Source: Botryotinia globosa
Taxonomy: Eukaryota; Ascomycota; Leotiomycetes; Helotiales; Sclerotiniaceae
DNA: 64,000 nt
Assembly (NCBI GenBank): GCA_014898425.1
Contig: RCSZ01000004.1
Location: 1,860,001 to 1,924,000, forward strand
Reading direction: 5' to 3'
The position numbers and the translations under genes are program-made. This document shows, piece after piece, positions 33,725 through 45,053 of this stretch. A model generated the notes under the pieces. It searched no databases. It had not been told where the DNA came from and worked only from the letters and a program-made list of their open reading frames with translations. Numbering within the stretch: the stretch's first letter is position 1; each line of letters begins with the position of its first letter.

Positions 33725-35158
33725 ATGGGAAATAAGAATGCCCGAGCAAAGAGATCCTTTGACCTACCAAATTTGACTTTGCCCTCCTTGGTCGCAGCGG
33801 ACGGCAATGCCGCAACAGATGTATCCGCCACCACAAGTCCTAAGACTCCCCTGGGATTTAAATCATTCCGCCAGGGAACTTTGATCACCCCAAACTTCGA
33901 AGCTTTGGGTAAAGAAGTAGCAGTAAAATCACTATCTGCAACCTCGCCCGAGTTCGTTCCAGCACTTCCGAACAAAATCCCACCGTTTCCAAAGGCCCCT
34001 GTGGATAACAGATCTGGGGCTTCACCAGTGAAGGAATTAGAGAACCAATCTGAGATGGCGGATTGTACACAAAGTAATGGAACTCCGTGCCATGTACACA
34101 CTGTGGATGACGACTTGACGGCTGTGTCTAAGCTGCCAATGAAATTAGACCATGGAGCAACGCCAGCCAATCGGAACGATTCAAATGCTAAACATGGTTT
34201 TGAACTTGACCAGAAGGCAGGTGTTAATCTGTTACAAGACGGGATGAATGCAATGTCTATTCACTCCGCCAACTCCACACCAGATAAGACTGGATCGAGC
34301 AGTTTTGCCACTCCTATCAAGAAAAATAAGACTCCGCTTTCAACACCGTCTCCCACTGTATTTCCCACTGGCCCCAGACTAGAGAAGCCTCGTTTTGGCC
34401 GTGCAGACAAGAAGAAGAAGGACATCATAATCACTCATCTTGGTGTCATTAGAAACTTTGCTCGAATCACCGAACGCTACACGGAAAATGGATACCCGTA
34501 CAAACATGCATGCGCGGATGAATTCCAACCTGATGTTTATAAAGTAGCTGACATTGTTAGCAAGATGCCGGCAAATGATCGCGGTGAATTTTGGGAGAAA
34601 AATTGGATTGAAATTGAAGTTGACTTCCGTTCAGAGGAAGAAATTACTGAGACCAATGCTCAAGTTGCTGGGCAAGAAGAGTCTCCCAAGGACTACAACA
34701 CATTGCTCCATCACATCGATTGCCTCGGTCCAGAATTTGCTGCTCATGCAAAGTATATCTTTGTCAACATTCTATTTCCTTCCATTGCCGACACCAATCA
34801 ATCCAAAGCCAATTCTTCCATCCAAACTTGCCAAGAAACCCGCGAATTTCAGCACATTGAGAGACTCGTAGCTAAATTACAACTGTTCTCAAATATCAAG
34901 CGCTTGGATGTCATCTTGCAAACTCCTTCTAACACCAAGAAGCCGCTCTCCATAGCTCAACTCAACTTGGTCCTCCCATTTTACGATCTTGGCTTCACCA
35001 ACTGGAATATCAAGTGGAGGACGAGTTTCATGACGAAGGCCGAGCCGGTGGGCGGATGGCCTATTCATTATCTTGACAAGGAGAGAAATCGACTCCTGAG
35101 GGAGAGAGAACGAGTCAAGAATGCTGTTTTTGTTAGGAAGAGCCAATTTGTTACATGA
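33725..35158 (+). CDS. Unrecognised protein, 477 residues, single exon
   Basis: I do not recognise a family. The first ATG of the open frame is at 33725 (MGNKNARAKRSFDLP); the frame extends a little upstream without an ATG. Residues 1-230 are Ser/Thr/Pro/Asn-rich with several TP and SP sites (SPKTPLG, STPDKTG, TPIKKNKTPLSTPSPT) and look disordered. A basic patch (FGRADKKKKD) precedes a folded-looking C-terminal half from about 240: ITHLGVIRNFARITERYTENGYPYKHACADEF, WEKNWIEIEVDF, LVAKLQLFSNIKRLDVILQTPS, then LVLPFYDLGFTNWNIKW and a charged ending. There is no signal peptide or transmembrane segment, so it is probably nuclear or cytosolic. It is clearly coding: a long frame with protein-like composition and hydrophobic periodicity. 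Confidence 0.8.
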   Translation: MGNKNARAKRSFDLPNLTLPSLVAADGNAATDVSATTSPKTPLGFKSFRQGTLITPNFEALGKEVAVKSLSATSPEFVPALPNKIPPFPKAPVDNRSGASPVKELENQSEMADCTQSNGTPCHVHTVDDDLTAVSKLPMKLDHGATPANRNDSNAKHGFELDQKAGVNLLQDGMNAMSIHSANSTPDKTGSSSFATPIKKNKTPLSTPSPTVFPTGPRLEKPRFGRADKKKKDIIITHLGVIRNFARITERYTENGYPYKHACADEFQPDVYKVADIVSKMPANDRGEFWEKNWIEIEVDFRSEEEITETNAQVAGQEESPKDYNTLLHHIDCLGPEFAAHAKYIFVNILFPSIADTNQSKANSSIQTCQETREFQHIERLVAKLQLFSNIKRLDVILQTPSNTKKPLSIAQLNLVLPFYDLGFTNWNIKWRTSFMTKAEPVGGWPIHYLDKERNRLLRERERVKNAVFVRKSQFVT

Positions 35159-35886
35159 ACCTATTCGTGGTTTTGATTAGGATTCGCAGGGTTGGAGTTA
35201 CTGCGGGTTATCTCCATGCGAGCTTGTCCTTACCGTGTTTGGCTCATTCGAGCATCTTATTTTTTCAATATTCATCATCTTGCATAACGATATAGCGTTG
35301 TTGTTACTTCTACATTGGTTTCGAGGCAGTGAAAGGGATTTTCCTGGCGAAAACAATAAAAGTTACTTTCATTCAAACCCAACTTATCAAATCCAAACAC
35401 CCGGCGCAGCGACTAGTTGTCAAACACCTAGATAAATCGTAGAGAGAACCTGATGGGATTGTCTTCCTGATTGCGGAGTTTTGGAGCAGAAATGGAAATT
35501 GCGCTGGAAAGACAGAACCTAATCAAAATATCATCAAGTAGTACAATATCACAGGAAACATCCTTCAAAATTACAAGCTTCTATGACAGTATTCCTCGAA
35601 ATAAATTTCTATCATATCGTACGTGACACTATCCATTTCTTTGAATGTTGTGAAGTCCCTGTGCCTCCTATATTTAGGAAGTGCGTACAATGATACGTAC
35701 GAAAATGAAAACATATCCAATTCCAAAACAGGCAAGTACACAGTACCGTTGCCATAAATAACAATAAAAGGTATCTCTTGCTGAAAACATTGAAAATAAA
35801 CTCCGTCAGTGGTATATACAACATCATGTTCTCGTTCGCAAATGAAGGGCGTATAGCAAAACATCTGTTATATCATCAATCATATA
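35159..35886. other. Intergenic region between convergent genes
   Basis: 0.73 kb of 3' flank for the unrecognised protein and the large minus-strand gene. The ORFs at 35571-35864 (-) are overlapping, unbiased in composition and unlikely to be real. Confidence 0.5.
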
Positions 35887-38800
35887 TCATGGAATAGCGT
35901 TCAGCTCCTCGCGCTGTCGTAGGTATTTCTTTGCCAGTTCATCCCCACCAAGTGCACTTAGTTCCATCCAATGATAAGCGACACACATGGTGGCAGGATC
36001 ACTCCTCTCTCTATCTCTCTCGGTCACCACAGCTTCCTTGCCTTGATGCATTTCCATAACTTTTGCTTTAAAGGTTTCACGAGGTTTGCTCAATGGTGCA
36101 GTAATTCTTTCTACCAATTCGGGGTGGGTCAAATAAAATATGGCAAGCTCTCGCTCTGCCACAGGGTCTCCTTCTTTAGCCGTGATCGTCCACATATTTG
36201 CAGCATCCTGCATACTATATTTCATCAACTCGCCGTTATTGGACGAGTCTAACACAGCGGCTGTTGTCTTGCGAGTTTGGGTGTAATGCACAACTATCTC
36301 ATCTGCAATTTCGATTAGTGTACGGCACACGTCTTGCTTCAGACCAAGCGCGGCAAGACCGGCATCCCAGAAAGCTTTTCCACGTTCTGTTTTATCTAAA
36401 GTAGCAGCTGGGACAAATGAAGCAATGAACTGTAAGTCACGGAACAGTGTCTTTGGTCGCATATCTGGGTCGCGGAATAAGTCTTGCAAGACATCGACAA
36501 TCATATCTGTACTCGCGGCAGTTGGCGCGTTTGAGCCCATGTATCTTTCAGTATTTCGATTGATTGACGAAGGATTATCTCCTTGATTGAGTGTATGAGA
36601 TCGACGCTCTTTACAATTGTCAATTGCTTCTCCTAGAGTTTTCGCTCTTGGGGTAGTTGTTGCTGCATCAGGTGGCCCAAAAGCATTATGATGCGAAACT
36701 TCTGGGGATTGTGGGGAAATAGGAATGGGCTCCTGGCGGATTCGAGGCCGTCTCGTGGTGGAAGGTGTTAAATATGCAATGATCAAATGCTCAAGCTCGT
36801 ACAGCGCGTTGAGCTTCGCGTAGGGGTTAGGGTGGACAGAGAACATACGCAATAAACGATGGAAAGCCATTTTGTAGGGAAACTCCAGATTGTCTAACTC
36901 CTTCGTAGCTCTCATCGTACCCTTTCTAGGCCTTGTGCTGACAGAATCACTGGTGGAAGAGCTTCCTGTGGTGGAACGATTTTCTGAAGCTCCATTATCT
37001 GGGAGACTTTTGTTGCTTGATGTGGAACCCTTTTCTGCTTTCTCGCCGAGTGATTCCTGCCGTTCCATTGGGAGTTGCTCTATCTTTTGAGCTCCACGAA
37101 GGTCCCCAAAGCTCTTCTTTTTCTCTATCACACGCTTTTTGATTTTCCTTCTGGCTCTTCTGTCTGCCCGATCTCTTCTTTCAATACATTCTTGGCCTAT
37201 GGAACCTGAGAACCATGAATCTGTCTCACTTCCACGAGCAAAAACAAGAGTGCCAAGATCACTAAGTAACAAGCTTGTCAAAGTCTGCTTCAAATCCGCC
37301 AAAAATCGATGTTTAGCTGCAGTCATGTGATCATCCTTCAACATAATAGTTTCGTTGGTCGACGAGGCAGTATTTGGGCGGCGACTACTGACGCTCGTGG
37401 TTGGTGAATGGGCTCGTGTTTGAAAGGGTGACCAGAATGTTGTTGCAGAGTCTATTGTCAGCACGGGACTTGCCATGCCAAAATAATCCTGGGAGTCCAT
37501 CAGATCTCCAGGAGGATTTAATCGCGATCCGCTAAACCTTCCTGAACTAAAGCTCTGTTGAGAGTTATTTCTGGTAGACATGGCCCGAAGGTCATGGAAT
37601 CCAGGACGGTTGAAATCTGTGCTACGTAAGCCACGACGTGTGCTGTCTGTGCTGGTCACGTCTTCCCCAGATAAGTTCAGAGATCCAAAATGACTCAGAG
37701 ACAGATCACCCTTTTGCTTTCCGCTGTCCAAAATCCTCTTGTCTCTGTTATAAAGCTCACTCGACCAAAGAACGGGCCCCTCCATCAAATTGTCCCCTAC
37801 CAGTTTATTGATGCACGTTTCGATTTCTAAACTGAACCTATGAATTCGTTCTTCGCCCTTGCAAAAGTTCTCGATTCCAAATTGAGACAGCCACCTCAGA
37901 GTCTTCTCCGCTTGCTCGTCGGATAGTTTATTTGGACCGCCTTGATCTTCACTGGCAGCCATCATATCCATCACTTGAGCTTCAGTCTTCAAAAGGAAAT
38001 TATTGGCTGAAGGTTTCGAGATGTTGCGAGAGCGCGCATTAGACTTATCCATATGAGATACTTTCTTTGGCGAGACCATGCACTTCAAGGCTATGGCAAT
38101 GTTTCGGGTGCCCTCGTATGCTGCTGAGTTTCGAACATCGGTGACATACCACATTTTATCGCGGAGGGCTTTCAGACGTTTCATCATGGATTCAATTGTT
38201 ACGTCGTGGCGCTCCTGGGACTGCTTGAGCCAAACTAACCATGCTTCGTATTCTTCGATGGCGCTGGTGGAGCGCCGGATGGAATCCCTAGGCCCTCTTG
38301 ATAAGATAGTTAAGAGGGATGCAAATCCATCCCTCTTCAGTGAGGCAGATGACATTTGGTTCAGCTGTCTCAAGGTTTTCCAGTACAGATGAGCATTAAT
38401 AAAATCAGACTGCGCCTTGCATTGGGTTTCAGCAGCCTCTAGCATAGAAATGAGAACGGAAGGGGCCTCTGCTTCTGTTTCGGCTCTCTGTTTTGTATGT
38501 CTGGTATCAGTCCCTCTGGAAGATTTGTCGGTTCTGGGGGATTGATCTCGAGCTCGATACGGATTCCTCGACTGTATTTGAGCCAGTGACTTGGACTTGT
38601 TGCTGAACTTCCTGCGAGGAGTTTCAAGAATCGATGTGCGATTGCTGAAAGTTTTTGATTCAAGTCTTGAATCAAGTGATTCGGGAATCTCATAATCTTC
38701 CACAAGTTTTAAAATCGAACTTCTGAGCTGATGATAGTCTTTGTCAAGATCTGAACGGAACCCATTGCTATCCTCATCCGTATCGCTGCTTGAAGTGCCT

Positions 38801-41139
38801 TCTTCTTCATCTCCGTCATCGTCGTGAATCATCTGGGTTGACAATCCTTGCCCATCTGGTGTCATGAATAAAACAGTCCATCGTTCTGCACAAGGATGGC
38901 ATGCACCAGAGGTCGTATCGCTGCCTAAAGCACGCGACATTTCATGAAGCGCTTCTCGGAGTTCGAAACCATCATCTTCATAATAACTAAGTCGTTGATT
39001 CTGGCGATTGGATGCCATTGATATAGAAGATGTTCGTTGCTGTGTGCTTAATGTCTCATTGAGCAGAGGTTCTCTGGATGCAGTGGCATCACTGATCGTG
39101 GAAGAGCCACTATTGCTCATTATAGAAGCGCTGTCTAAAGCCTCGCGAGCAGGTGGCTGCGGTATCAGCACTGATATGGCAGACATTCCAGAGACAGAAG
39201 AAGCCGCAGATCGCAAGCCACTGAGATGGGAATCTTTCGCGGAGAAACTCGATGCGGGCCGTCTTTCCGGGAATAGTGCATTTACCATAGTCAATAAGTC
39301 GGCGGGTGCTAGGACAAGATAAGGATGTACCTCTGCTGTCTCCCTTAATGAGGTTATAGACCTTGCGGGAAGAAGCTTAGCAATCGACTTTGATGGTTTC
39401 GTGGAACGGAAGCGTGCTAGAATATTCTCTATGTGAGTTTTGATTGCTGGTGCTGGAGAGGATTTGTTCCTATAGAAGGCGTTAACAGGATGGAATCACA
39501 TAGATATGAGAATGGCAATACCAGGTCATATCAACAACAAGGCGCTGTGCACGCATCGCAACCTCCTTCAATATTTTCTGCCTACCATACTCTGTAATGT
39601 GATATTCTGACATCATTCCATATGACTATGCATGTCAGTGAGTTGATTACTTGAAGGGTGCCATGAACATACTTCGGGATGAATTATTGCGTTCAACAAG
39701 AAAACAGAAAACAGCCATTTTGAAACCAAGAATCTCCTGGTAGGTCCATGTCTTTTGGGGTCCAATTTTCGAAGTATGGCATTTCCAAGTTCAATTAAGC
39801 CTTCTGGAATACCTCCTGCACTTGGATCATCAATGATATCGAAAAGTCCATGAATGGCCCCATCATAGAACTCATCCGCTGCTATGGAATCCTTGGCATT
39901 CCGTGGTTCAACATGTATACGCGTACCAGCCTGGTCCTCGGCTTTCTCCAATAAAAAGGCTCCATCCTCAAGAATTTTCATCAAATACCATTCCATATTA
40001 GTTCGTCCTGACCAATCTCTCATTGTAGTCCAGACATTCAAAACACTACAGATAAAAGGATCTGTCCCGCTTTTGCTCTCGGTGATTAATCGGGCGCAAG
40101 CTGTCGCCCAGACATCAGTTCTTCTAAGGTCCTCTAGGGAATCGGGGCCAGCCGAATTTGCAAAACAAGTGTGAATCAAAGCAGACAAAGGATCATGACG
40201 CTGAAAAGAAAGTAAACGCTCAACTGCAGAAGGTACATGCGAAAAATTGCGGTGGACGCTAGCCGAATGGCCCTTGGAACGAGTATGAAAGGGTAGGACA
40301 GAATCGACAGCTTCTAAACCTTGATGGAAGCTTGTCAAAGCTGACAACTCGGTCGGCGTAAGGCTGGCTATGCGACTAGCCAAATAATCTGAGTTTGTCC
40401 TGATTTGGGTTAAAAAATTAAGCAAGCATTCACGAGATCGCAAGGGAATCTCATGCATAAAATTCAACACAGGTGTTGTGTCCTCGGCACCGGATATACT
40501 TGATCGTCCATTGTCAAAATCAGGTTCCAACAAAGCGAAGCGCCGGGAGGCATCGCATGAATTCCGGACATCATGTATGGCATTGTAAAGGTTGGCAAAG
40601 TTTTTTTTCTCATCGGCCCTGAAGTTGTCAACCAAGGTCCGGTGTGCCAATTCTCCGCATCGTGCGAGGCGGGCAGAGAGTGCTGTTGACACCAGGGATC
40701 TCTGTAAACGAATGCGTGAATGGGCACGCTTCTTTTCCTGGTACGAGGACAACCTAACCAAATGGGCAAGCTCCTCAAGACTCGTGTTCGTGGTCATTGA
40801 AGTTATGGCACTTATCTGTGGGTTTATGTATTGAGATATGTCTTGCAATAGAGGCTGAGGCATTTTTATTGAAGTTATAGATTCCTGGTTGTTCGGCTTT
40901 GGGGTAGACGATCTATCAACGGCGCCTGGAGCATCCTGGGCAGGTGTGGGCGAGGACGAACGTGAGGATTCTTGTCCAGAACTCCATCTAGTGCCCGCGT
41001 CATTTGGCAAGTCCTTGTGAGAAGTGATGGGTCTCTGTGGACTTCTCGACTGGTATCGGTGCAGTCGTGGTAAATCGTTCTTCTCCGGCGGAGAAGGTGT
41101 CGGACTCCTGGAGGATACATGAGTGATTGTCGGGGACAT
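35887..41139 (-). CDS. Very large protein, tentative RasGAP-like N-terminal half and Sel1-like C-terminus
   Basis: Three exons on the minus strand (39673-41139, 39522-39625, 35887-39469) join in frame to 1717 residues. The short middle exon restores continuity: FLLNAIIHPE, then SYGMMSEYHITEYGRQKILKEV, then TWNKSSPAPAIK. Residues 1-110 are Ser/Pro/Arg-rich and disordered. A helical region (about 120-540) contains the stretch from KWLFSVFLLNAIIHPE to EYGRQKILKEVA, which resembles the last helices of Ras-GTPase-activating domains; I treat this as tentative because no arginine finger could be assigned. LVLAPADLLTMVNALFPERRPASSF follows, then long polar linkers. The C-terminal part has MAFHRLLRMFSVHPNPYAKLNALYELEHLI, and the last 100 residues carry two Sel1-like motifs (AANMWTITAKEGDPVAERELAIFYLTHPEL and AYHWMELSALGGDELAKKYL). 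Likely a cytosolic signalling scaffold, by inference. The second intron has a weak donor (GTATTG). Confidence 0.75.
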
Positions 41140-42400
41140 AGCTGGCGGTTCGGCGCATTAGCAATGTACTATTCAACGAGGAAGGAGCAGTATAAAAAAC
41201 AAGAAAACATCGTATATCGCAGATACGAGACGTACGAGGTGAGGCATGCCCTGGCCCAGGGAGCGACGAGGATCGTTGCATTTGGATCATACTGTAATCT
41301 CACTACACTAACATACTACCTCGGGTTCCTTCTCACTGGCGAAATGCCATGGAGATTAAAGCGAAAAATCAATCAAGGTTCGTTAATGGAGTGCGCAAGA
41401 AAGGCAGTGATGGCGACCATACAATAGGAAGAATGTGTAAGGCCAGGGGAAAGGCTGATGAAGGCTGGAGCCAGTCGTGGCAGACAGGGTGCGCGGGGCC
41501 ACACTTTGCGATAGTGATAAGGATCGATCGGAACGGCTCAGATTGATTATAAGACGAGAGAGCTGGAAGAAGATGGAATTCTCGTGACGAAAAATCAAAG
41601 AAAAGTAAACAAATGGTCGAAACAATAATGGCAATAAAGTGAATAATGATGTGTTATTGAGGGGACTACTCGACGAAGTGAAGTTACAAGTCTTTTTTCT
41701 TAAGCGCAAAATATTGACAGCTCTTCAGCTGAGAGTGTTTTTGATAGTGTGGTAGTAATGTACCGGTATATGATAGTGTGATGGTGAAAAGAGTATGTAT
41801 GGGAAATGATACAAGTATATTAGTTGGTGGTGAGTAAGGCGAGCAAGGATAAAAGATATACTCCGTAGATGGGATGGATGCGATGGATGGGATAATACAG
41901 TGCAGCCCAGCGCAGTTGCATACAGTTCAGTGCAGGATGTATATTTGGTTGGACTGAGTTTGTTGTGAATGGGCGACAGACGACCTGGTGAGAGGGCGGG
42001 GGGCGAGAGGAGGATTGATAGGATGAGGGAAGGGAGGGAGCGGATAGTTGGATGAGAGTAGAGGAGGATGAAAGGGGAAGGGGAAGGGGAAGGGGAAGGG
42101 GAAGGGGAAGGGGAAGGGGAAGGGGGGGGAAGGGGAAGAAGAAAGAGAACGTTGTTTACAATAACATTTTGGGTGTATATATATGTATGGATAGTTGTTG
42201 TGGTTCAATGAAATGGAAATTGACAACAAATCGATATTATCGTATTAAAGGGAGCCAATCATGATCCGTCTTAATGTCCTCCACATTAGCCAACGCAGAC
42301 ATTCTAGAACACCACCAGCACCTCTGACTTCCGGTCGCTTAGAAACCTTATCAGGCAACATATCTATCAAGGAGGAACAGGGGTATCAACATATAGTAGA
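41140..42400. other. Upstream flank of the large gene, edge of normal-composition DNA
   Basis: 1.26 kb with the promoter of the minus-strand gene. Contains GGATGGATGCGATGGATGG words near 41870, an AGGGGA tract, and ordinary sequence to about 42400, where base composition changes sharply. The ORFs here come from low-complexity sequence. Confidence 0.6.
42067..42140 (+). repeat. (AGGGGA)n purine tract
   Basis: At least nine consecutive GGGG runs spaced by AA, ending in a G8 run. Strand asymmetry is complete, all purine on the plus strand. It lies about 930 bases upstream of the large minus-strand gene and about 270 bases before the AT-rich island. Spacing of G runs would permit G-quadruplex formation. 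Confidence 0.95.
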
Positions 42401-43443
42401 CTTAGTTTAGTAACTATATAAACTCTCTTCTATTGAAGCGTTATTATATATCATATATTATATTCGAAACGAGGTGAAGTCATATAGTTGAATACGATCG
42501 AACTTCACTCTATAACATGTATGTAGTAATTTATCTATATAAGAATCTTATTTAGGTTTCTATAGATCTAAAAAAAACTATTACGGGCATCGATGTGGAG
42601 CCGGTATCGGGCCGACTATTAATCCGAAGTAAAGAGTTTTCATATATATATAGCTTTAGAAAGACGTTTCAAGGGAATTAATAAAAAGTCTGATAATAGG
42701 CCTATATCTGTATTCTATATTAGTTAATATCTTATATTCACTCTAACAATTTATTTCTTTAATCTATGGTAATAAATTAATAGTTGGTTTTCGAGAATAA
42801 TTTCAAAAGTTTTGAAAATAATCCTTTTGAAAATCTTATTCCAATTAAACTATAATATATAATATATTATTAATATACAATTAATATTATTCAGATTAAG
42901 ATAATCTTTATTTTATTTATAAAATTAAACTAAAAATTAAAATATTTTTAGAATATCTATAAGATCTTTTTATAATATATTATCATTCGTAGTTTCGAAG
43001 TATAGTTGCTTACCGATATAACAAATCTCAAATTAATAATATCTTGATACTTTCTATTCAAAATTAATTATAAATTACTCTTTATATTTCTATATTAATT
43101 TATTTTTATTATTCTTATAATAATATTGATTAATAATATTAAATATATTTTAAATTGTTTGTTTAAATTCAAAAGTCTTTAATTATGAATAAATCTAAAA
43201 AACTTTAAAAAGTAAAAGGTAAATAAATAAAATAATCTTATTTCTTTATATTTTATATTCAATAAAAATAAATTTAATAAAAAATTCTTTATTATTAACT
43301 ATTTCAAAATATTAATGAATATTAATGAATATATATAAATATATAATATAATATCAATATTAATATAATTTATTAATTATCTTATTTTATTTTAAAGATT
43401 GTTCAAAATATAAGATATTATATAATTTGTTTTAGAAAAAATT
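42401..43443. other. Decayed AT-rich sequence, origin unknown
   Basis: Left part of the island. The stretch CTATATAAACTCTCTTCTATTG near 42414 has the look of an LTR promoter but I could not find a partner copy. A less decayed stretch at about 42577-42630 includes GAGCCGGTATCGGGCCGACT; GCCGACTATTAA recurs near 44832. No gene seen. Confidence 0.4.
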
Positions 43444-43593
43444 TGTCACGGCGCCAACTACGTTGCCTTCGTGCCTCAGGCACGAACCCTTAGCGTGCCC
43501 TTAGTGTGCCCTACTTCCTATAATAGGGCCTCAACCTTTCATAGCACTTAGAACCCTTATGGTACAATATAAGTCTTTACCCGTACCTTGACA
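43444..43593. mobile_element. Solo LTR (150 bp) with 5-bp target duplication
   Basis: A block of normal base composition inside the AT-rich island. It starts TGTCACGG and ends CCTTGACA, so its ends form the 5-base inverted repeat TGTCA...TGACA with the TG...CA rule of LTRs. It is flanked directly by AAATT on the left (43439-43443) and AAATT on the right (43594-43598), the 5-bp duplication made by gypsy-type integrases. An internal near-repeat TTAGCGTGCCC / TTAGTGTGCCC is present. No internal domain follows, so this is a solo LTR or a very short non-autonomous element. It lacks RIP decay, so it is either younger than the surroundings or too short to be detected by RIP. Confidence 0.7.
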
Positions 43594-44294
43594 AAATTAT
43601 TATTTCCAAAATTATTATTTTATATTGAAATTAAAAGTATTATATTTATATGAATTAAATTTTATACTTTTATTTTTATAATTATATTGAAAATCAATAA
43701 AAATAAAAATTTAAATATTCTTAAATCAATTAATCTTTATAACCTTTTTTATGAATTAACAGAATTATTAAAATCGAAGAAATCTGATAATTATATATTA
43801 AATAAAACTTTATTATAAGGTTTCATCATAAATAGTAGTTTCTTTGATTATAATTATAATTTATTTGATTATAGAATTTTAGTTAAATATAATCTTTAAA
43901 TTCTTTCAAATTATTTAATACTTTTTTTTATAATAATGAATAATATTTAATATTAACCAGGGGCCTGTGAGCCCCCGGACCCCTTGCTTTTTGAGAAAGT
44001 ATTATATAATTATATTTATAATTATAAAAATCTGAAAAAGAAATTTTATTGAAAGCTTGCAGGCGAAGTCGGTTTACCTTTTTTTATTTAGATTTTTTTA
44101 TTTTATTTAGATTTTATTTAGATTTTTTAATTTTATTTAGATTTTAGTGGGTCACTTCACATCAGATCATTAATTATACTATTGAATTACGAAAGTTATA
44201 GTATTAAAATAATTTTTATTAATATTAGGTCAACTACATTCAATATAAATCTCTTTTAATTGATTATATAAGCTCTAATTATATTTATACTATT
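43594..44294. other. Decayed AT-rich sequence with small GC islands
   Basis: Holds a short GC island at about 43960-43995 with a GGGGC...GCCCC hairpin, and a TTATTTAGATTTT short tandem repeat at about 44085-44150. The GCTTGCAGGCGAAGTCGGTT and GTGGGTCACTTCACATCAGA stretches are also of normal composition. No gene seen. Confidence 0.4.
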
Positions 44295-45000
44295 TCAACT
44301 TTAATCCTTTATAAAAACCTTAGTTTCGAAGCTAACAATATAAAAAATATATTATTTGAAAGCTCTTAATTTCTTATATATAATTACTTTTTTTTTCTTT
44401 TTTTTTCTTTTTATATTAATTTAAATAAATTGATTCAAAAAATTCTATTATTAATTCAACCACAACACTATAACACTACAACACCAAAAACGTTACAAAA
44501 AACTTATAACCAATCAAATAGCCAGAATCGCAACTCATTTTAAACCAATAGTTTCCGAATCGAATTTTTCGTATATATATATACCTTCAGCCCTCACGGA
44601 CGGTAAGAATATTAAGGAAGTAAACCTCCAATTATTAAAACTTCAATCCTTTATAAAAACCCTAGTTTTGAAATTAACATTATAAAAATTATATCATTTA
44701 AAAGTCTTTAACCTTTTATATATAATTATTACTTTTCCTTTTTTTAATTCGATTCAAATTAACTTAAATAAGCTAATTTATATAATTTCATTGAAAAAGC
44801 TTAGAAATAGGAGGCCGCTTATAAGAGCCGACTATTAAAGGTTTGTATTATAGCCATAATGTCAAGAATATCATATATAGGGGTTTTAACCAATCACATC
44901 ATCCGAATCGGGTCTCAGGCTGAGCGAATCAACTTTTTCGTGTGTCTACAGCTTCGGCCCTTACAGGCGGCAAGAATATTAAGGTAAACCTCCAATCAAT
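44295..45000. repeat. Two-copy direct repeat, unit about 340-370 bp
   Basis: The block starting CAATCCTTTATAAAAACC (about 44300 and 44642) recurs with the same order of words: TTATATATAATTA; then AACCAATCA followed by CAGAATCG or CCGAATCG; then TTTTTCGTGTG or TTTTTCGTATA; then CAGCCCTCACGGACGGTAAG or CGGCCCTTACAGGCGGCAAG; and a shared AATATTAAGG...AAACCTCCAAT end. Copies differ by substitutions, many of C/T type. Nature unknown; could be remnants of nested LTRs. Confidence 0.6.
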
Positions 45001-45053
45001 AAAAAGATAATAAACACTTATTATAATTTTAACTATTAAAACAATTATAATTT

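Noticed and set aside
36890..41427. Plus-strand ORFs of 60-105 codons across the large gene
   Set aside because: Shadows of the minus-strand 1717-residue gene or of its promoter; no independent coding signs.
42052..42264. Arg-Gly-rich 70-codon ORF (RGRGRG)
   Set aside because: Direct translation of the AGGGGA tract, not a protein.
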